A stretch of DNA of 64,000 bases. Source: Pseudomonas xantholysinigenes. Lineage in GTDB: Bacteria > Pseudomonadota > Gammaproteobacteria > Pseudomonadales > Pseudomonadaceae. Shown here piece by piece: positions 52,058-61,533 of the stretch. Below the pieces are notes generated by a model, which was not told the DNA's origin, did not search any database, and was given only the letters and a program-made list of their open reading frames with translations. The stretch's first letter is position 1; every line of letters begins with the position of its first letter. A program made the position numbers and the translations under genes. The DNA lies in NCBI RefSeq assembly GCF_014268885.2, contig NZ_CP077095.1:3229501-3293500 (forward strand), given 5' to 3'.

Positions 52058-53268
52058 CAGCCGGTCAACGCCACGGCCCGTCGCTCCCCGGCAAAGAACA
52101 TCGGGCGTAGGCGCACACCCACCAGGTTGCCAGCGTACGCCGCCACCAGCCACAACCAACCATGCACGCTGCCCGAAGCGATACCGCTGAAATACGCGCC
52201 GATATTGCAGCCATAGGCCAGACGTGAGCCATAGCCGAGCAACAGCCCGCCAATCACCGCCGCCAGCAGCGAGGCCAGGGGAATCTTCAGGCTGGGCGCA
52301 AAACGCCCGGCCAGGCCGGCGGCGAGCAGTGCCCCCAGCACGATGCCAATGTCCATGACCGTGGTGATGTCCTGCCACAGCGGCGCGGCCAGGGCCTTGG
52401 CATTGGCCGGCGCCTGCCAGAACACCCAACTCCCCACCTCAACGCCCAGGCCGTTCAGGGCCTTGGCCCCCCACAAGGCGAACGCCGAGGTGATGCCCCA
52501 AGGCCGCCCGGCCAGGGCCAGCGTGGCGTAGTTCAGCAGTGCCAGGGCAATGGCGCCCCACAACAGCGGCCACGGCCCCCGCAGCACGCGGCGCAGCCCC
52601 TGGTGCTCGCTGACGGGTGCGGCCTCCAGCACGCCATGGCGACGCTTCTCCAGCACCACCGTGGCCCACCCGATCACCGCGAACAGCGCCAGGCTGGCCA
52701 GCAGCGCTGGGCCCACGCCCCAGGCCTGGACGATCGAGGTCGCCGGGAACGACGGCAGCGCGAACCACCAGTCGGCATGGTGGGTGGCGGTTACCGAACC
52801 AATGATGAAGAACAGCAGGGTCACCAGCATCCGCGCATTACCGCCACCCACGGTGAACAACGTGCCCGAGGCGCAGCCGCCGCCAAGCTGCATGCCAATG
52901 CCGAAGATGAACGCACCGAACACCACCGACACCCCGGCCGGAGCGACCAGCCCGGTTACCGGTTGGCCGAACAAATTGCCCGCCGCCAGCGCCGGGAAGA
53001 ACAGCAGCACCGCCAGTGCCAGCATGACCATCTGTGCCCGCAGCCCTGCGCCTCGACGCTCGTTGATAAATACCCGCCAAGCCGAGGTAAAGCCGAAGGC
53101 GGCGTGATAAAGGGTCAAGCCCAGCGCGGCGCCAACGCTCAGCAGCAGCACCTGCTTGTAGCCGACTTGCAGGTTGAGGAACCAGGCCCCAGCCAATAGC
53201 AGGGCCAGGGCGAACGAAGGCGCGCCAAGGCGACGCGGCAGGGATGTGGCAGGCATGGAAAGACCCAT
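52054..53268 (-). CDS. YeeE/YedE family membrane transporter
   Basis: A 404-residue protein with about 10-12 helices, a fused two-half YeeE/YedE member. The conserved cysteine motifs are GMQLGGGCASGTLFTVGGG in the first half and RLAYGCNIGAYFSGIASGS in the second. TsuA, a family member, moves thiosulfate through a relay of such cysteines, so uptake of a sulfur compound is likely. The start at 53268 or 12 bases later cannot be separated by sequence. Confidence 0.85.
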   Translation of the reverse strand: MGLSMPATSLPRRLGAPSFALALLLAGAWFLNLQVGYKQVLLLSVGAALGLTLYHAAFGFTSAWRVFINERRGAGLRAQMVMLALAVLLFFPALAAGNLFGQPVTGLVAPAGVSVVFGAFIFGIGMQLGGGCASGTLFTVGGGNARMLVTLLFFIIGSVTATHHADWWFALPSFPATSIVQAWGVGPALLASLALFAVIGWATVVLEKRRHGVLEAAPVSEHQGLRRVLRGPWPLLWGAIALALLNYATLALAGRPWGITSAFALWGAKALNGLGVEVGSWVFWQAPANAKALAAPLWQDITTVMDIGIVLGALLAAGLAGRFAPSLKIPLASLLAAVIGGLLLGYGSRLAYGCNIGAYFSGIASGSVHGWLWLVAAYAGNLVGVRLRPMFFAGERRAVALTGC

Positions 53269-53417
53269 CAGAATACTCGGACATCAGTGGAACAGGCAGC
53301 GAGTATACCGTCGCGGCGCAGCAATACCTCGGAAACAGCCTAACGTAGGTACAAGAAATTTCGGATTGGTCGTTGTGTTTTGCTACGGGCTTGGATTTCC
53401 CGTCACAGGACAGTGCC

Positions 53418-54971
53418 ATGCTCAAACCCGCGCAACTCGAAAAGCTCCGCGAAGTCATCTCGGAAAACCTCCGCGTCCAGCGCGACAACGACCCGGTCGC
53501 CTACATCAGCGTCGGCACCGCCCTGCAGGATGCGGTCGCCAAGCAGAACCACGCCATCTTCGCCCGCCGCGGCTGTGGCAAGACCCTGCTGCTGCACCAC
53601 TCCTCGCGCAGCCTCAAACCCGAGCTCAAGAGCATCTACCTCAACTGCGAGGACTTCAAACGTCACTCCTTCCCCAATGTGCTGGTGGAGATCCTCGCGT
53701 CGATCTTCCGCGAACTCGACAAGAACATCTCGGGCTGGTTCGGCAAGAAGAAAAAGCTCAAGCAGATCATCAAGGACATCCTCGACAAGCTCAAGACCCT
53801 GCACGTCAACGCCGATGCCCACGAGGAAGAGGTCAGGAGCCGCAGCGCCAGCGAGCAGCATGCTGGTTTCGACGCCGGCATCAAGATCGACGACATCACC
53901 TTGAGCGCCAAGAGCACGGCCAAGGAAAGCCAGGAAGTCGAGCGTTCGTTCCGCATCCACCGGCAGAAGCTGCAGGAACTCGACCTCTGGCTGCCGCGGC
54001 TCAAGGACAACCTGCGCGAGCTGTTCGTGGCCTCGAGCACGGTCAAGGGCATCTTGCTGCAGATCGACGACCTGTATCACCTCAAGCGCACCGACCAGGC
54101 GTTCGTCGTCGACTACGTGCACCGGCTGTGCAAGGACATCCCGATCTACTTCAAGATCGCCACCCTGCGCCACTCCTCCACCCTCTACGTCGACCGCGAG
54201 GGCCAGCCTATCGGCGCCCAGGAGCGCCACGACTATCAACCCATCGACATCGACTACACCTTCAGCAACTTCCCCCGCACCCTCAAGCAGAACCGCGCCA
54301 TCCTCTTGCAGTTCGGTGCCCAGGCGGGCATCAGCGAGGAGCAGATCATGGGGCTGTTCAAGGGCGAGGGCTTCGAGCGCCTGGTGATGGCTGGCGGCGG
54401 CGTGCCGCGCGATGTGCTGTCGCTGTTCCTGCATCTGCTGAACGATACCGTGCAGAACGAAGGCGGCAAGATCGGCAAGGACGAGGTGCGGATCCTCTCG
54501 CGCAACAACTTCGAGCGCAAGATCGAGGAACTCAAGCAGGACTCCAAGGATGATGAGCAGGACGACCTGATCAAGGGCATCTACATCATCAAGAGTTTCT
54601 GCCTGGACAAGAAGAACAACATTTTCGTCATCGAGGAAAAGCTGCTGCAGCAGAACGATGCGCTACGGGCCTTGATCTACCGCCTGCTCGACTACCGAAT
54701 CATCCACAGCTGCGCCACCGCCCTGACCCACAAGTCAGCCGAAGGCACCTTCCAGGCCTTCGCCGTGGACATCGGCTGCTACGCCCACTACCGCAAGCTC
54801 GACAGGCGCTTCAACGAAATCGACGTAACCCATGCCGCGGCCAAGGAGCGCATGCGCTCGGCGCCGATTCTCGACCAGACCAAGATCGACAACATCGTGG
54901 CCTCCCTGCCCGGCCATGGCCCAGTGGAGTTGCTGGCCGAAGCCATGGAGGAGGAAACCAGCGAGGCCTAG
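53418..54971 (+). CDS. Lone P-loop ATPase of unknown function
   Basis: A 517-residue protein from the ATG at 53418 (AGGA site). The Walker A is ARRGCGKTLLL (RGCGKT at 51-56) and the Walker B is ILLQIDDLYHL at about 212-222. A Lys-rich, possibly coiled segment lies at 105-175, and IATLRHSSTLYV (near 240) may hold a sensor residue. The C-terminal 150 residues look helical with a winged-helix-like part (FCLDKKNNIFVIEEKLLQQNDALRALIYRLLDYRIIH). The overall plan recalls ORC/Cdc6-like or STAND AAA+ ATPases, but no named family is recognised. No partner gene adjoins it; both neighbours are convergent or divergent. Confidence 0.75.
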   Translation: MLKPAQLEKLREVISENLRVQRDNDPVAYISVGTALQDAVAKQNHAIFARRGCGKTLLLHHSSRSLKPELKSIYLNCEDFKRHSFPNVLVEILASIFRELDKNISGWFGKKKKLKQIIKDILDKLKTLHVNADAHEEEVRSRSASEQHAGFDAGIKIDDITLSAKSTAKESQEVERSFRIHRQKLQELDLWLPRLKDNLRELFVASSTVKGILLQIDDLYHLKRTDQAFVVDYVHRLCKDIPIYFKIATLRHSSTLYVDREGQPIGAQERHDYQPIDIDYTFSNFPRTLKQNRAILLQFGAQAGISEEQIMGLFKGEGFERLVMAGGGVPRDVLSLFLHLLNDTVQNEGGKIGKDEVRILSRNNFERKIEELKQDSKDDEQDDLIKGIYIIKSFCLDKKNNIFVIEEKLLQQNDALRALIYRLLDYRIIHSCATALTHKSAEGTFQAFAVDIGCYAHYRKLDRRFNEIDVTHAAAKERMRSAPILDQTKIDNIVASLPGHGPVELLAEAMEEETSEA

Positions 54972-55720
54972 CCCTTGCGTGCCCAACAGCCAAACGCCAC
55001 GTCACCGATGTATATGCCCTGGGTTTGCCGGCGCTCGGCCTCAAGCCGGGCCGGCAGGGTCTCGATGCCGACCTGTCGCGGCGTGGCCACGCCCAGGGCG
55101 ACGATGCGCGGCAGGCAGGCGCGGATGATCTCGGCCAGGCCCGTGTCATTGTCAGGGGTCTGTATCACGCATTCGGCGCGCAGGTCGTGTACGGTCAGGC
55201 CGGCCTGGCTCAGGGTGCCGTGCAGGTGAAAACCACAGTGCAGGTCCGCGCCCTCCGCCGCCAGCATGCGCTGTAACCAGTGGGTCGCCTTGCGGTGCAA
55301 TGGGAACGGCTCGAGGCTGGCTGGGGCCAGGGTGGTGTCATGCTCCTGGAACACCATCACGCCCCCTGGCAGTAACTGCCGGGCCAGCGCCCGCACAGCC
55401 TTGACCGCGTCCGCCTGGTACATCAGCACCCGCCGCCCGACCACCGCGTCGAACAGCCCCAGGGCGGTTGGTGGGGCGTTCAGGTCACACACCTGAAATT
55501 CCAGCGCTGCCGCGCCCTTGGCGGCGTCCTGTTGGCGGGCGATGTCGAGTGCGGTGGCCGACTGGTCGATCCCTACCACGGCCCCGTCGCGCCCGACCAG
55601 TGTTGCCAGCAAGCGGGTCACCTCGCCCCTGCCACAGCCGACATCGAGCACGCGCATGCCCGGGCCGATCCCGGCGTCGACCAGCAGGCGTGTGGTGAAA
55701 TCCGCTGTTGCAGGTGCCAT
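54968..55720 (-). CDS. SAM-dependent methyltransferase, class I
   Basis: A 250-residue protein from the ATG at 55720 with an AAAGGAG site. Motif I is VLDVGCGRGEVTRLL at about 28-42, then VGIDQSATALDIA, and LFDAVVGRRVLMYQAD and LLPGGVMVFQEHD follow. The substrate is unknown; it resembles UbiE-like small-molecule methyltransferases. Its stop overlaps the ATPase stop in a CTAG. Confidence 0.83.
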   Translation of the reverse strand: MAPATADFTTRLLVDAGIGPGMRVLDVGCGRGEVTRLLATLVGRDGAVVGIDQSATALDIARQQDAAKGAAALEFQVCDLNAPPTALGLFDAVVGRRVLMYQADAVKAVRALARQLLPGGVMVFQEHDTTLAPASLEPFPLHRKATHWLQRMLAAEGADLHCGFHLHGTLSQAGLTVHDLRAECVIQTPDNDTGLAEIIRACLPRIVALGVATPRQVGIETLPARLEAERRQTQGIYIGDVAFGCWARKG

Positions 55721-55868
55721 GGCATGCTCCTTTGCAAGGCGGCCAGTGTGCCGAGCCTGGGGGGATGGGCACAAGGATTCCTTTCCTCATTGGCCGATTT
55801 ACGGGCCGGACTTGGAAAAGTTGAAATTGGTTTTTGACCATTAGTTATTTACTGGCTGTTCCGGCCCT

Positions 55869-55932
55869 TTCGCGGGTAAACCCGCTCCCACAGAGCGGTC
55901 TGTAACCCTGTGGGAGCGGGTTTACCCGCGAA
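55869..55932. repeat. REPIN-like inverted pair
   Basis: Perfect 25-base arms at 55869-55893 and 55908-55932 with a 14-base spacer; the core is TTCGCGGGTAAACCCGC...CCCACAG. It lies between the 5' end of the methyltransferase gene and the 3' end of the AraC gene. Confidence 0.88.
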
Positions 55933-55974
55933 TGCGGTCCTGAGATCAAGTAGCAACAGCTGCGCCAGTGGTAA

Positions 55975-56994
55975 CTAAGGCACCTGGTCACCCGCCACCC
56001 GCGCCCGATAACTCCCCGGACTCTGCCCGGTCCACTTCTTGAACGCCCGGTGAAACGCGCTCGGCTCCTGAAAACCGGTCTGCCCGGCAATCTCGGCAAT
56101 ACTCAACCGCCCCTCGCGCAACAGTTCGAAAGCCATGGCTCGACGCACCTCGTCCTTGATCTGCTGGTACGAGCGCCCTTCCCGCTCCAGCTGGCGACGA
56201 AAACTGCTGGCACTGACCCGCTGACGTTCGGCCATGGCGTTGAGCGTCGGCCACTGCCCGTAGTGCCGCGCCCGCAGATGCCGATAAACCTCGGCCACCA
56301 AGCCGTTCTGGTTGCGAAAACGAATCACCAGCCCTTGCGGCGCGCTGCGCAAAAAGGTCTTCAACGCCGCCAGATCCTGCACCACCGGCAGCCGCAGCCA
56401 GGCGCTGTCGAACTCCACCTCGGTACGCCCGCTGCCCAACCGCAGGTCCGGCCCCCAGAGCAAGGCGTCGTCTTCCTGGGCCGGGCGCGGCAGTGCCAGT
56501 TCCGTACGGTCGATGGCGATACGCCGCCCAGCCAGCCAACAGAGCAGGCCAACCACCAGCACCAGGTAGGTCTCCTCGGCATACACCCGCGTCAACGGGT
56601 CATCGATGGTCGAGGTCACAGCAATCACCGCCCGCGCACCGCGCACGCTGACACTACCGCGCAGGTCGCGCAGGAACAGGCTGAAACTGCCCAGGCACTG
56701 GCGCAGGGCCTTGCCCACATCCGGCTCCTGGATCAAGCCACGGCAGATCAGGGCGAAGCTGCCCAGGGGCATGCCGTGGCTGTCGAGGTGGAAGAACTCG
56801 TCGTGCAATTCGTCGATCAACGCCAGCCACAGCTGGGCGAAGGCCTTGGCCGGCACCCGTGCCTGGGGCTGGGCCAGCAGCGCCGGGTCGATGCCTACCG
56901 CGCGCAGATGCGCGTCGCGCGCCGCAGGGCGTTCGCGCAGGGCATGGAGCATGGCGTTGAGAAAATACACCGCGACCGTATCGCTATCGCGCAT
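55975..56994 (-). CDS. AraC-family regulator (OruR/ArgR-type N-terminal domain)
   Basis: A 339-residue regulator from the ATG at 56994. The first 200 residues are the arabinose-binding-like domain of the OruR group (VYFLNAMLHALRERPAARDAHLRAVGIDPALL). The C-terminal 100 hold the AraC DNA-binding domain (RVSASSFRRQLEREGRSYQQIKDEVRR; LSIAEIAGQTGFQEPSAFHRAFKKWTGQSPGSYR). It is divergent from the thiolase operon, 180 bases apart, and probably activates it. Confidence 0.87.
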   Translation of the reverse strand: MRDSDTVAVYFLNAMLHALRERPAARDAHLRAVGIDPALLAQPQARVPAKAFAQLWLALIDELHDEFFHLDSHGMPLGSFALICRGLIQEPDVGKALRQCLGSFSLFLRDLRGSVSVRGARAVIAVTSTIDDPLTRVYAEETYLVLVVGLLCWLAGRRIAIDRTELALPRPAQEDDALLWGPDLRLGSGRTEVEFDSAWLRLPVVQDLAALKTFLRSAPQGLVIRFRNQNGLVAEVYRHLRARHYGQWPTLNAMAERQRVSASSFRRQLEREGRSYQQIKDEVRRAMAFELLREGRLSIAEIAGQTGFQEPSAFHRAFKKWTGQSPGSYRARVAGDQVP

Positions 56995-57174
56995 GGCTGG
57001 AAGTCCACTGTCTAGGCTGAGTGGCAAAAAATGCCAGGTTGGCTGAGCAGATCCGGCATAGGCCGCCTCCAGACCTTTGCCTAGACTCGATCCACCGACG
57101 GGGTTGCAAGAACGTGCCGCGCATTGTCGCAGAGCCTCGCCCCACCTCGCCATGCCTTCGCAAACGGAGCCCTT

Positions 57175-58359
57175 ATGAGCAGCACAGAAATCTACGTCGT
57201 CAGCGCAGTACGTTCGGCCATCGGCAGCTTCGGCGGTTCGCTCAAGGACCTGCCCCTGGCCGACCTGGCCACCCAGGTGAGCCGTGCAGCCATCGCACGC
57301 TCAGGCGTGCCCGCCGAACAGATCGGCCATGTGGTGATGGGCAACGTGATCCCCACCGAGCCGCGTGACGCCTACCTGGGCCGGGTCGCGGCGATGAACG
57401 CCGGCATCCCCAAGGAAACCCCGGCGTTCAGCGTCAACCGCCTGTGCGGCTCGGGCCTGCAGGCGATCGTTTCAGCCGCCCAGGGCCTGCTGCTGGGCGA
57501 CAGCGACATCGCCCTGGCCGCCGGCGCCGAATCCATGAGCCGTGGCCCCTACTTGCTGCCGCAAGCCCGTTGGGGCGCGCGCATGGGCGACCTGCAAGGC
57601 ATCGACTACATGGTTGGCATCCTTCAGGACCCATTCGAACACTTCCACATGGGCATCACCGCCGAGAACGTCGCGGCAGCGCACGGCATCACCCGTGAAA
57701 TGCAGGATGAAGTGGCCCTGACCAGCCAGCATCGCGCTGCCCGGGCCATCGCCGAAGGGCGCTTCGACAGCCAGATCGTGCCCATCGAGCTCAAGACCCG
57801 CAAAGGCACCGTGCAGTTTGCCGTGGACGAGAACGTGCGCGCCGAGGCCAGCGCCGAGCAGCTCGCCGGCATGAAAGCGGTGTTCAAGAAAGACGGCACC
57901 GTCACCGCCGGCAACGCCAGCAGCATCAACGATGGCGCCGCCGCCCTGGTGCTGGCCACCGGCGATGCGGTGCAGCGCCTGGGCCTTAAACCACTGGCAC
58001 GCCTGGTGGCCTATGCCCATGCCGGCGTTGAGCCAGCACTGATGGGCCTGGGGCCGATTCCGGCGACCCAGAAAGTGCTGGAAAAAGCTGGCCTGAAGGT
58101 GTCCGACCTGGATGTGATCGAGTCCAACGAGGCCTTCGCCTCCCAGGCCTGCGCCGTGGCCCGTGCGCTGGGCTTCGACCCGGAGAAGGTCAACCCCAAC
58201 GGCTCGGGCATCTCCCTCGGCCACCCGGTCGGCGCCACCGGCGCGATCATCGCCACCAAGGCCATTCACGAACTGCAGCGCATCCAGGGCCGCTACGCCC
58301 TGACCACCATGTGCATCGGCGGCGGCCAGGGTATCGCCATCGTCTTCGAACGCGTTTAA
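57175..58359 (+). CDS. Acetyl-CoA acyltransferase / thiolase
   Basis: A 394-residue thiolase. Nucleophile Cys91 lies in NRLCGSGLQAIVSA, then NEAFASQA, GHPVGATGA with the catalytic His, and the second Cys in CIGGGQG. The start at 57175 has ACGGAGC. It may cleave or form acetoacetyl-CoA or 3-ketoacyl-CoA. The dehydrogenase gene follows by 12 bases. It looks like the biosynthetic/short-chain type rather than FadA. Confidence 0.92.
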   Translation: MSSTEIYVVSAVRSAIGSFGGSLKDLPLADLATQVSRAAIARSGVPAEQIGHVVMGNVIPTEPRDAYLGRVAAMNAGIPKETPAFSVNRLCGSGLQAIVSAAQGLLLGDSDIALAAGAESMSRGPYLLPQARWGARMGDLQGIDYMVGILQDPFEHFHMGITAENVAAAHGITREMQDEVALTSQHRAARAIAEGRFDSQIVPIELKTRKGTVQFAVDENVRAEASAEQLAGMKAVFKKDGTVTAGNASSINDGAAALVLATGDAVQRLGLKPLARLVAYAHAGVEPALMGLGPIPATQKVLEKAGLKVSDLDVIESNEAFASQACAVARALGFDPEKVNPNGSGISLGHPVGATGAIIATKAIHELQRIQGRYALTTMCIGGGQGIAIVFERV

Positions 58360-58371
58360 GGAGCCAGCAGG

Positions 58372-59220
58372 ATGACTATCGAACAGATCGCCGTGATCGG
58401 CGCCGGCACCATGGGCAACGGCATCGCCCAGGTCTGCGCCCTGGCCGGTTACCAGGTTTTGCTGGTGGACGTGGCCGAGGCGGCCTTGGAGCGAGGCCTG
58501 GCCACCCTGGGCAAGAACCTCGAACGCCAGGTCAGCAAAGGCACCGTCGAGGCCGACAAGGCCGACGCGGCCAAGGCGCGCATCCGCACCAGCACCGATT
58601 ACGCGCAGCTGGCCGGCGCGCAACTGGTGATCGAGGCGGCCACCGAGAACCTGGCCCTCAAGCAACGCATTCTCCAGCAGGTGGCGGCCAACGTCAGCGC
58701 CGACTGCCTGATCGCCACCAACACCTCGTCGCTGTCTGTGACCCAGCTGGCCGCCAGCATCGACAACCCGCAGCGCTTCATCGGCGTGCACTTCTTCAAC
58801 CCGGTGCCAATGATGGCCCTGGTCGAGATCATCCGCGGCCTGCAGACCAGCGACAACACCTACGCCCAGGCTCTGCTGGTCACCGAAAAGCTCGGCAAGA
58901 CGCCAATCACCGCCGGCAACCGCCCAGGCTTCGTGGTCAACCGCATCCTGGTGCCGATGATCAACGAAGCGATCTTCGTGCGCCAGGAAGGCCTGGCCAG
59001 TGCCGAGGACATCGACACCGGCATGCGCCTGGGCTGCAACCAGCCGATCGGGCCGCTGGCCCTGGCCGACCTGGTGGGCCTGGACACCCTGCTGGCGATC
59101 ATGGAGGCCTTCCACGAGGGCTTCAACGACAGCAAGTACCGCCCCGCCCCGCTGCTCAAGGAGATGGTTGCCGCCGGCTATCTCGGACGCAAGAGCGGCC
59201 GCGGCTTCTTCACCTACTGA
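58372..59220 (+). CDS. 3-hydroxybutyryl-CoA / 3-hydroxyacyl-CoA dehydrogenase
   Basis: A 282-residue enzyme, the normal length for the single-domain type. NAD site GAGTMGNGIAQVCALAG at 9-25, TNTSSLSVTQLA, and the catalytic HFFNPVPMMALVE with His near 142 followed by RPGFVVNRILVPMINEA. It interconverts 3-hydroxyacyl-CoA and 3-ketoacyl-CoA for the adjacent thiolase. The start follows AAGGAGCC. Confidence 0.93.
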   Translation: MTIEQIAVIGAGTMGNGIAQVCALAGYQVLLVDVAEAALERGLATLGKNLERQVSKGTVEADKADAAKARIRTSTDYAQLAGAQLVIEAATENLALKQRILQQVAANVSADCLIATNTSSLSVTQLAASIDNPQRFIGVHFFNPVPMMALVEIIRGLQTSDNTYAQALLVTEKLGKTPITAGNRPGFVVNRILVPMINEAIFVRQEGLASAEDIDTGMRLGCNQPIGPLALADLVGLDTLLAIMEAFHEGFNDSKYRPAPLLKEMVAAGYLGRKSGRGFFTY

Positions 59221-59232
59221 GGAGCGCAGGCC

Positions 59233-59820
59233 ATGCCCCCGGTCAACGCGGCACTGCGCTGCGCCAACTTCGAGGAACGGCGTGACCGGGCCATGGCCCT
59301 GTTCGCCGAGAAAGGCTTCGGCCAGGTCAGCATGCGCGAGCTGGCGGCGCACGTAGGCCTGACCGCCGGCTCGCTGTACCACCACTTTCCCAGCAAGCAG
59401 GACCTGCTCTACGACCTGATCGAGGAGTTCTACGAGGAACTCCAGGCCACCCTGGACCAGGGCCGCCGCGCCCTGGCCCGGGGCACCCCTGTGCTGCCCT
59501 GCCTGATCGCCGCGCATTGGCAACTGCATGCCGAGCGGCCCCTGCAGTTTCGCCTGGCCGAACGCGACTTCTGCTGCCTGAGCGCCGCGCAACAGACGCG
59601 CCTGGGCGCCTTGCGCGAACGCTACCAGACCGGCCTGCTGCGCCTGGTCGCACCACAGTCGCGCCTAACCGGCGAGGCGCTGGCGGCCACAGGGCATGTG
59701 CTGGCGACCTTGCTCAACCAGTTGCCAGGCATGCTACGCGAGCGGGCACTGAGCGAGGCCGAAGGGCTGGCCCTGATGGAAAGCCTGGTCCAGGGCGGCA
59801 TCGAGCGGACCTTGGGCTGA
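59233..59820 (+). CDS. TetR/AcrR-family regulator
   Basis: A 195-residue repressor. The helix-turn-helix is FGQVSMRELAAHVGLTAGSLYHHFPSKQDLLYDLIEEF at about 31-68. The remaining helical part should bind an effector, probably an acyl-CoA. It starts 13 bases after the dehydrogenase stop in the same operon and so may control it in a feedback loop alongside the divergent AraC regulator. Confidence 0.87.
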   Translation: MPPVNAALRCANFEERRDRAMALFAEKGFGQVSMRELAAHVGLTAGSLYHHFPSKQDLLYDLIEEFYEELQATLDQGRRALARGTPVLPCLIAAHWQLHAERPLQFRLAERDFCCLSAAQQTRLGALRERYQTGLLRLVAPQSRLTGEALAATGHVLATLLNQLPGMLRERALSEAEGLALMESLVQGGIERTLG

Positions 59821-59903
59821 TGCGCCTTGCTTGGCGAAAAAGCGCTGGTCGCCCATGGTTCCCGGTGCGGTAAACGAGTAAGGTTGATCCCCTTTCATCG
59901 CTC

Positions 59904-61508
59904 GTGAGACCTGGATTGCCACACGCCAAGCATGGACTGCGCCTGGACCTGCGCACGCTCATCCTCGTGCTCTGCGCCCTGACCGCCGTGGTGATGCTGC
60001 TGAGCAGCTATTTCGCCAGCTACCGGGTGCAGCGCCAGTTGCTGATCGACCACGCGCTGGAGGCCAACCGCGTGTATGCCGCCAAGCTCGCGGCCATCAC
60101 CGAGACGTCCCTGGGCAACGCCCTGCAACAGCTTGCTTTCAGCGCCCAGGTACAAGGCCGCCAATTGACCGACGACGCGGCCTTGCAGGCCGAGACCGAA
60201 CGCGTGCTGCGACAAAGCAGTGCCTTCAATTCCACGTTCATGATCGACGCCAAGGGCACCCTGCGGGCGATTTCACCCGCCTCGCTACGCCACCTCACCG
60301 GCACGCCCTCCACCTCCCCTGGCGCCTTGGAAGCCTTGCGCGAACGACGCACGCTGGTGTCCACGGCATACCTGTCGGCCGCCAACAATCTGGTGGTGGT
60401 GCTGTCGCAACCGATCTACAACGCCCAAGGTCGCTACCTGGGCTATGTCGGTGGCAGCCTGTACCTGCGCGAGCGCAATATCCTCAAGGGGCTGCTGGGC
60501 GAGCACTTCTACCAGGACGGCTCGTACCTCTATGTGATCGACCGCAACCACCGCCTGCTCTACCACCCCGATGGCGAACGTGTCGGCACGCTGGTCACGG
60601 GCAACACCTTGGTTGACCAACTGGCCACCCTCGGCAGCGGCACCCGCCGCGTGGTCAACAGCCAGGGCGTGGAAATGCTGGCCGGGTTCGCCAATGTGCC
60701 CAGCGCCGGCTGGAGCGTGGTGGCGCAACAGCCGCTGACGGCGACCGTCGCACCGATGCACCATCTGATTCTCAACGTGATCGGTATTTCCGCGCCATTG
60801 GCCCTGCTCGGCAGCCTGCTGCTGTGGTGGCTGGCGTTGGTCATCGTACGCCCGCTGTGGCAGCTGGCCGCGGCCGCGCGCAACCTGGACCGCGCCGGCA
60901 CCGCCGAACGCCTGCACCGGGTGCGCGCCTGGTACTTCGAGGCCGCCGAGCTAAAGCGTGCGCTGCTGTTCGGCCTGAACCTGCTGCAGGAACGGATCGG
61001 CCGCCTCAACCACGACGCCCAGACCGACCCGCTGACCGGGCTGGTCAACCGTCGCGGCCTGGCCACCACCTTGGCGCACTGGCAGGCGCAGGCCCAGCCA
61101 TTCGCCGCCATCGTGCTGGATGTGGACCACTTCAAGCGGGTCAACGATACCTACGGACACGATGTGGGCGACGCCGTGCTGCGGCGCCTGGCCGAACTGA
61201 TGCGCGGCGCCTGCCGTGAAGGCGATGTGCTGTGCCGCACCGGCGGCGAGGAATTCCTGATGCTGTTGCCCGGCGCCAGCCTGGCAGCCGCCAGCAACGT
61301 GGCCGAACGCCTGCGCCTGTCAGTGGAGCAAACGCTTTTCGCACCCGTTGGGCAGTTGACCATATCCCTCGGGGTGGCCCATTGGCTCGCCACCGAACAT
61401 GAAGCACCCTCTGCCGTACTCAAGCGCGCGGACGATGCCCTTTACATGGCAAAACAGAGCGGTCGCAATCAAGTTTTCAGTACCGGCGCCGAAGACAATT
61501 CAATGTAA
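59904..61508 (+). CDS. Membrane diguanylate cyclase with dCache sensor
   Basis: A 534-residue protein. Membrane segments lie near 16-36 and 290-312, enclosing a periplasmic dCache-type sensor of 250 residues (FNSTFMIDAKGTLRAISP; YVIDRNHRLLYHPDGERVG). A HAMP-like linker precedes the GGDEF domain with RTGGEEF and an intact RxxD inhibition site (REGD, five residues before GGEEF). The start is taken as the GTG at 59904; no ATG fits and the ribosome site is weak. It makes c-di-GMP in response to an outside signal. Confidence 0.87.
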   Translation: MRPGLPHAKHGLRLDLRTLILVLCALTAVVMLLSSYFASYRVQRQLLIDHALEANRVYAAKLAAITETSLGNALQQLAFSAQVQGRQLTDDAALQAETERVLRQSSAFNSTFMIDAKGTLRAISPASLRHLTGTPSTSPGALEALRERRTLVSTAYLSAANNLVVVLSQPIYNAQGRYLGYVGGSLYLRERNILKGLLGEHFYQDGSYLYVIDRNHRLLYHPDGERVGTLVTGNTLVDQLATLGSGTRRVVNSQGVEMLAGFANVPSAGWSVVAQQPLTATVAPMHHLILNVIGISAPLALLGSLLLWWLALVIVRPLWQLAAAARNLDRAGTAERLHRVRAWYFEAAELKRALLFGLNLLQERIGRLNHDAQTDPLTGLVNRRGLATTLAHWQAQAQPFAAIVLDVDHFKRVNDTYGHDVGDAVLRRLAELMRGACREGDVLCRTGGEEFLMLLPGASLAAASNVAERLRLSVEQTLFAPVGQLTISLGVAHWLATEHEAPSAVLKRADDALYMAKQSGRNQVFSTGAEDNSM

Positions 61509-61533
61509 ATTCCGACCTGTCCGAGCGCCCCAG

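Noticed and set aside
53418..54971. ATPase locus as part of a defence island
   Set aside because: Neighbours are a transporter and a methyltransferase that face it tail to tail or on the other strand; no nuclease, toxin or restriction gene is present, so a defence role cannot be claimed.
57472..59592. A 706-residue open frame antisense to the thiolase and dehydrogenase genes
   Set aside because: The plus-strand genes carry full catalytic motifs; the antisense product is a Gly/His/Gln-rich shadow typical of high-GC DNA with no family features.
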